Shown here in pieces: positions 13,897-15,789 of a DNA stretch of 15,789 nt. The DNA is taken from NCBI GenBank assembly GCA_039908285.1, contig JAMOBE010000086.1:1-15789 (forward strand), in the 5' to 3' direction. Position 1 is the stretch's first letter. Every line of letters begins with the position of its first letter. Position numbers and translations under genes: made by a program. The notes beneath the pieces were generated by a model that saw nothing but the letters and a program-made list of their open reading frames with translations, made no database searches and had not been told where the DNA came from. The DNA comes from JAMOBE01 sp039908285 (lineage in GTDB: Bacteria > Pseudomonadota > Alphaproteobacteria > Rhodospirillales > Rhodospirillaceae).

Positions 13897-15684
13897 ATGG
13901 CTGCCTACCAGATCACCGACCACCTTTACGACGTCGTGGTCGTCGGGGCCGGCGGCGCCGGCCTGCGGGCCACGCTCGGCATGAGCGCCACGGGCCTCAA
14001 GACCGCCTGCGTGACCAAGGTGTTCCCGACCCGCAGCCACACCGTCGCCGCCCAGGGCGGAGTGGGCGCCGCCCTCGGCAACATGGCCGAGGACAACTGG
14101 CGCTGGCACATGTACGACACGGTGAAGGGCTCCGACTGGCTCGGCGACCAGGACGCCATCGAGTACATGTGCCGCGAGGCCATCCCCGCCGTTCACGAGC
14201 TGGAGCACTTCGGCGTGCCGTTCTCCCGCACCCCGGAGGGCAAGATCTACCAGCGGCCCTTTGGCGGCCACATGAGCAATTTCGGCGAGAAGCCGGTGCA
14301 GCGCGCCTGCGCCGCCGCCGACCGCACCGGCCATGCCATCCTCCACACCCTCTATCAGCGGTGCCTGAAGCACAGCGCCAAGTTCTTCGTCGAGTACTTC
14401 GCGACCGACCTTCTGATGGACGCGGACGGCGTCTGCCGAGGCGTCATGGCCCTCGACATGGCCAACGGCACCCTGCACCGCTTCCTCGCCCACCAGACGG
14501 TGCTGGCGACCGGCGGCTATGGCCGTGCCTACTTCTCCTGCACCTCGGCCCACACCTGCACCGGCGACGGCAACGGCATGGTGCTGCGGGCGGGCCTGCC
14601 GGTGCAGGACCACGAGTTCGTGCAGTTCCACCCGACCGGCATCTACGGCTCGGGCTGCCTGATCACCGAGGGCGCCCGCGGCGAGGGCGGCTACCTGACC
14701 AATTCGGCGGGGGAGCGCTTCATGGAGCGCTATGCCCCGACCGCCAAGGACCTGGCGTCCCGCGACGTGGTGAGCCGGGCCATGACCGTCGAAATTCGCG
14801 AAGGCCGCGGAGTCGGCCCGGGACGGGACCACATCCACCTGCATCTCGAGCACCTGGGCGCCGACGTGCTGCACCACCGCCTGCCGGGCATCACCGAGAC
14901 CGCCAAGATCTTCGCCGGTGTCGACGCGACGCGGGAGCCGTGTCCGGTGCTGCCGACGGTGCACTACAACATGGGCGGCATTCCCACCAACGTTCACGGC
15001 GAGGCGCTGCGCCCGACGGCCTCCGATCCCGACGCCGTGTGCCCCGGCCTGATGGCCATCGGCGAGTGCGCCAGCGTTTCGGTGCACGGCGCGAATCGAC
15101 TCGGCACCAACTCGCTGCTCGACATCGTGGTGTTCGGCCGCGCCGCCGCGATTCGCGCCGCCGAACTGGTCAAGCCCGGCACCAAGCACAAGCCGCTGTC
15201 GCCCTCGGTGACCGAGGCGGCGCTTGCCCACTTCGACGCCATCCGCCATGCCAAGGGCAAGACCCCGACCGCGGCGATCCGCCTCGACATGCAAAAGACC
15301 ATGCAGAACGATGCGGCGGTGTTCCGGGCCTCGGCCACTCTGGAGGAGGGGTGCCGCAAGATGGACATGGTGGCCAAATCCATGTCCGATCTCGGCATTT
15401 CCGATCGCTCGCTGGTGTGGAACTCCGACCTGATCGAGGCGCTGGAGCTGGAGAACCTGATGGCGTGCGCCATCACCACCATCTACGGCGCCGAAGCCCG
15501 CCACGAAAGCCGGGGCGCCCACGCCCACGAGGACTACCCCGACCGGAACGACGAAAAGTGGATGAAGCACACCCTGGCCTGGATCGACGACAAGTGGGCG
15601 GTGAGACTGGACTACCGTCCGGTCCACACCTACACGCTGACCGACGAGGTGGAGTACATCGCGCCAAAGGCGCGTGTTTACTGA
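13897..15684 (+). CDS. sdhA: Succinate dehydrogenase flavoprotein subunit
   Basis: The 595-residue catalytic subunit of complex II oxidises succinate to fumarate in the TCA cycle and passes electrons to SdhB. The FAD-binding start is YDVVVVGAGGAG (11-22). H48 in RSHTVAAQGG is the covalent FAD site. ITEGARGEGGYL (256-267) and LASRDVVSR (286-294) bring the catalytic Arg, R289 (E. coli R286). H356 in TVHYNMGG matches E. coli H354, and HGANRLGTNSLLD (397-409) closes the FAD domain. Length and C-terminus (PKARVY) are normal and nothing is missing. The frame is open further upstream through sdhD, but ATG 13897 gives the family N-terminus. sdhB is not found in the remaining 105 bp. Confidence 0.98.
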   Translation: MAAYQITDHLYDVVVVGAGGAGLRATLGMSATGLKTACVTKVFPTRSHTVAAQGGVGAALGNMAEDNWRWHMYDTVKGSDWLGDQDAIEYMCREAIPAVHELEHFGVPFSRTPEGKIYQRPFGGHMSNFGEKPVQRACAAADRTGHAILHTLYQRCLKHSAKFFVEYFATDLLMDADGVCRGVMALDMANGTLHRFLAHQTVLATGGYGRAYFSCTSAHTCTGDGNGMVLRAGLPVQDHEFVQFHPTGIYGSGCLITEGARGEGGYLTNSAGERFMERYAPTAKDLASRDVVSRAMTVEIREGRGVGPGRDHIHLHLEHLGADVLHHRLPGITETAKIFAGVDATREPCPVLPTVHYNMGGIPTNVHGEALRPTASDPDAVCPGLMAIGECASVSVHGANRLGTNSLLDIVVFGRAAAIRAAELVKPGTKHKPLSPSVTEAALAHFDAIRHAKGKTPTAAIRLDMQKTMQNDAAVFRASATLEEGCRKMDMVAKSMSDLGISDRSLVWNSDLIEALELENLMACAITTIYGAEARHESRGAHAHEDYPDRNDEKWMKHTLAWIDDKWAVRLDYRPVHTYTLTDEVEYIAPKARVY

Positions 15685-15713
15685 GATGCGGAAAATGTAT
15701 CGGCACCACGACT

Positions 15714-15751
15714 ATAAAAAGCCCTCTCCCCCCCCTTCAGGGGGGAGAGGG
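15714..15751 (-). terminator. Possible intrinsic terminator read on the minus strand
   Basis: Read on the minus strand, the 12-bp GC stem is followed directly by CTTTTTAT (from the plus-strand AAAAAG at 15715-15720). That is the layout of a Rho-independent terminator. On the plus strand the stem is followed by TTGGGTGAGG, with no T-run, so it is not a good terminator for sdhA. Whether a convergent gene lies beyond the window is unknown. Confidence 0.4.
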
Positions 15752-15765
15752 TTGGGTGAGGGGGG
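15722..15765. repeat. REP-like GC-rich palindromic element
   Basis: CCCTCTCCCCCC (15722-15733) pairs perfectly over 12 bp with GGGGGGAGAGGG (15740-15751) around a CCTTCA loop, followed by TTGGGTGAGGGGGG. This CCCTCTCC...GGAGAGGGTTGGGTGAGG arrangement is a very common dispersed intergenic palindrome in many proteobacterial genomes. It directly follows sdhA and may stabilise the 3' end of the upstream message. A mobile origin is possible but not shown here. Confidence 0.7.
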
Positions 15766-15789
15766 CGCGAAGCTCCCGAAATGGTGCCG

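Larger units (their letters stand above)
15701..15789. repeat. Inverted repeat CGGCACCA...TGGTGCCG enclosing the REP-like hairpin
   Basis: CGGCACCA at 15701-15708 and TGGTGCCG at 15782-15789 are perfect 8-bp reverse complements flanking the GC-rich hairpin. The right arm touches the window edge and may extend further. Such nested symmetry is common in REP/MITE-like intergenic elements, but with only 8 bp visible the element boundary is tentative. Confidence 0.4.

Noticed and set aside
13888..15627. Long minus-strand open frame (579 codons) opposite sdhA
   Set aside because: sdhA is unambiguous; the antisense product is compositionally biased and matches nothing recognisable.
15695..15789. 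Open frame from ATG 15695 to the window end (MYRHHDYKKPSPPPSGGR...)
   Set aside because: It runs through the REP-like repeat, lacks a good ribosome site and does not resemble the start of SdhB or another known protein.
1..15789. CRISPR arrays, tRNA or rRNA genes, insertion sequences
   Set aside because: No spaced direct-repeat array, no tRNA or rRNA-like sequence and no transposase-like reading frame was seen. The only arrays are the 24-bp coding repeat and the degenerate TPR repeats.

Overview
The window is GC-rich, tightly packed and transcribed entirely on the + strand. It looks like an alphaproteobacterium, most likely of the Rhodospirillales type (Magnetospirillum or Azospirillum relatives). 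That placement is inferred from base composition, the sdhC-sdhD-sdhA gene order, SdhA/SdhC features and the abundance of TPR-glycosyltransferase genes. No rRNA marker is present, so the genus is open.

Region 1 (1-12870) is one dense run of ten genes, apparently a single transcription unit. Gaps are at most 45 bp and several junctions overlap by 4-8 bp. It holds GDP-L-fucose synthase (fcl), six large TPR-glycosyltransferases of two architectures, two SAM-dependent methyltransferases and an RmlD-like sugar-nucleotide reductase. Three of the TPR enzymes carry a C-terminal SPINDLY/OGT (GT41) domain (1339-3288, 7134-9329, 9331-11322). The other three, one truncated by the window edge, carry a heptosyltransferase-like (GT9-like) C-terminus (1-330, 3823-5397, 5394-7088). 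None shows a signal peptide or membrane helix, so the machinery should be cytoplasmic. The simplest reading is a protein or surface-glycan glycosylation locus: sugar-nucleotide enzymes make the donor, TPR-glycosyltransferases pick protein acceptors and transfer sugar, and methyltransferases decorate the product. The most attractive link is the 4-bp GTGA overlap of fcl with a SPINDLY-type enzyme. Plant SPINDLY is a GDP-fucose-dependent protein O-fucosyltransferase, so this could be a bacterial protein O-fucosylation module. That is inference.

Region 2 (12871-13112) is a 242-bp intergenic gap with a possible promoter, a 10-bp palindrome and an 8-bp-arm stem-loop. It separates the glycosylation operon from region 3.

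Region 3 (13113-15684) encodes the succinate dehydrogenase membrane anchors SdhC and SdhD and the flavoprotein SdhA, all intact. sdhB is not in the window. The last 105 bp instead contain a GC-rich REP-like hairpin, flanked by an 8-bp inverted repeat that reaches the window edge.

Points to note: the 7134-9329 gene has no ATG, GTG or TTG start for its first TPRs and probably starts at CTG; the 1339-3288 gene carries an in-frame 24-bp x 4 tandem repeat between its TPR and catalytic domains; and the paralogous glycosyltransferases share long identical DNA stretches.
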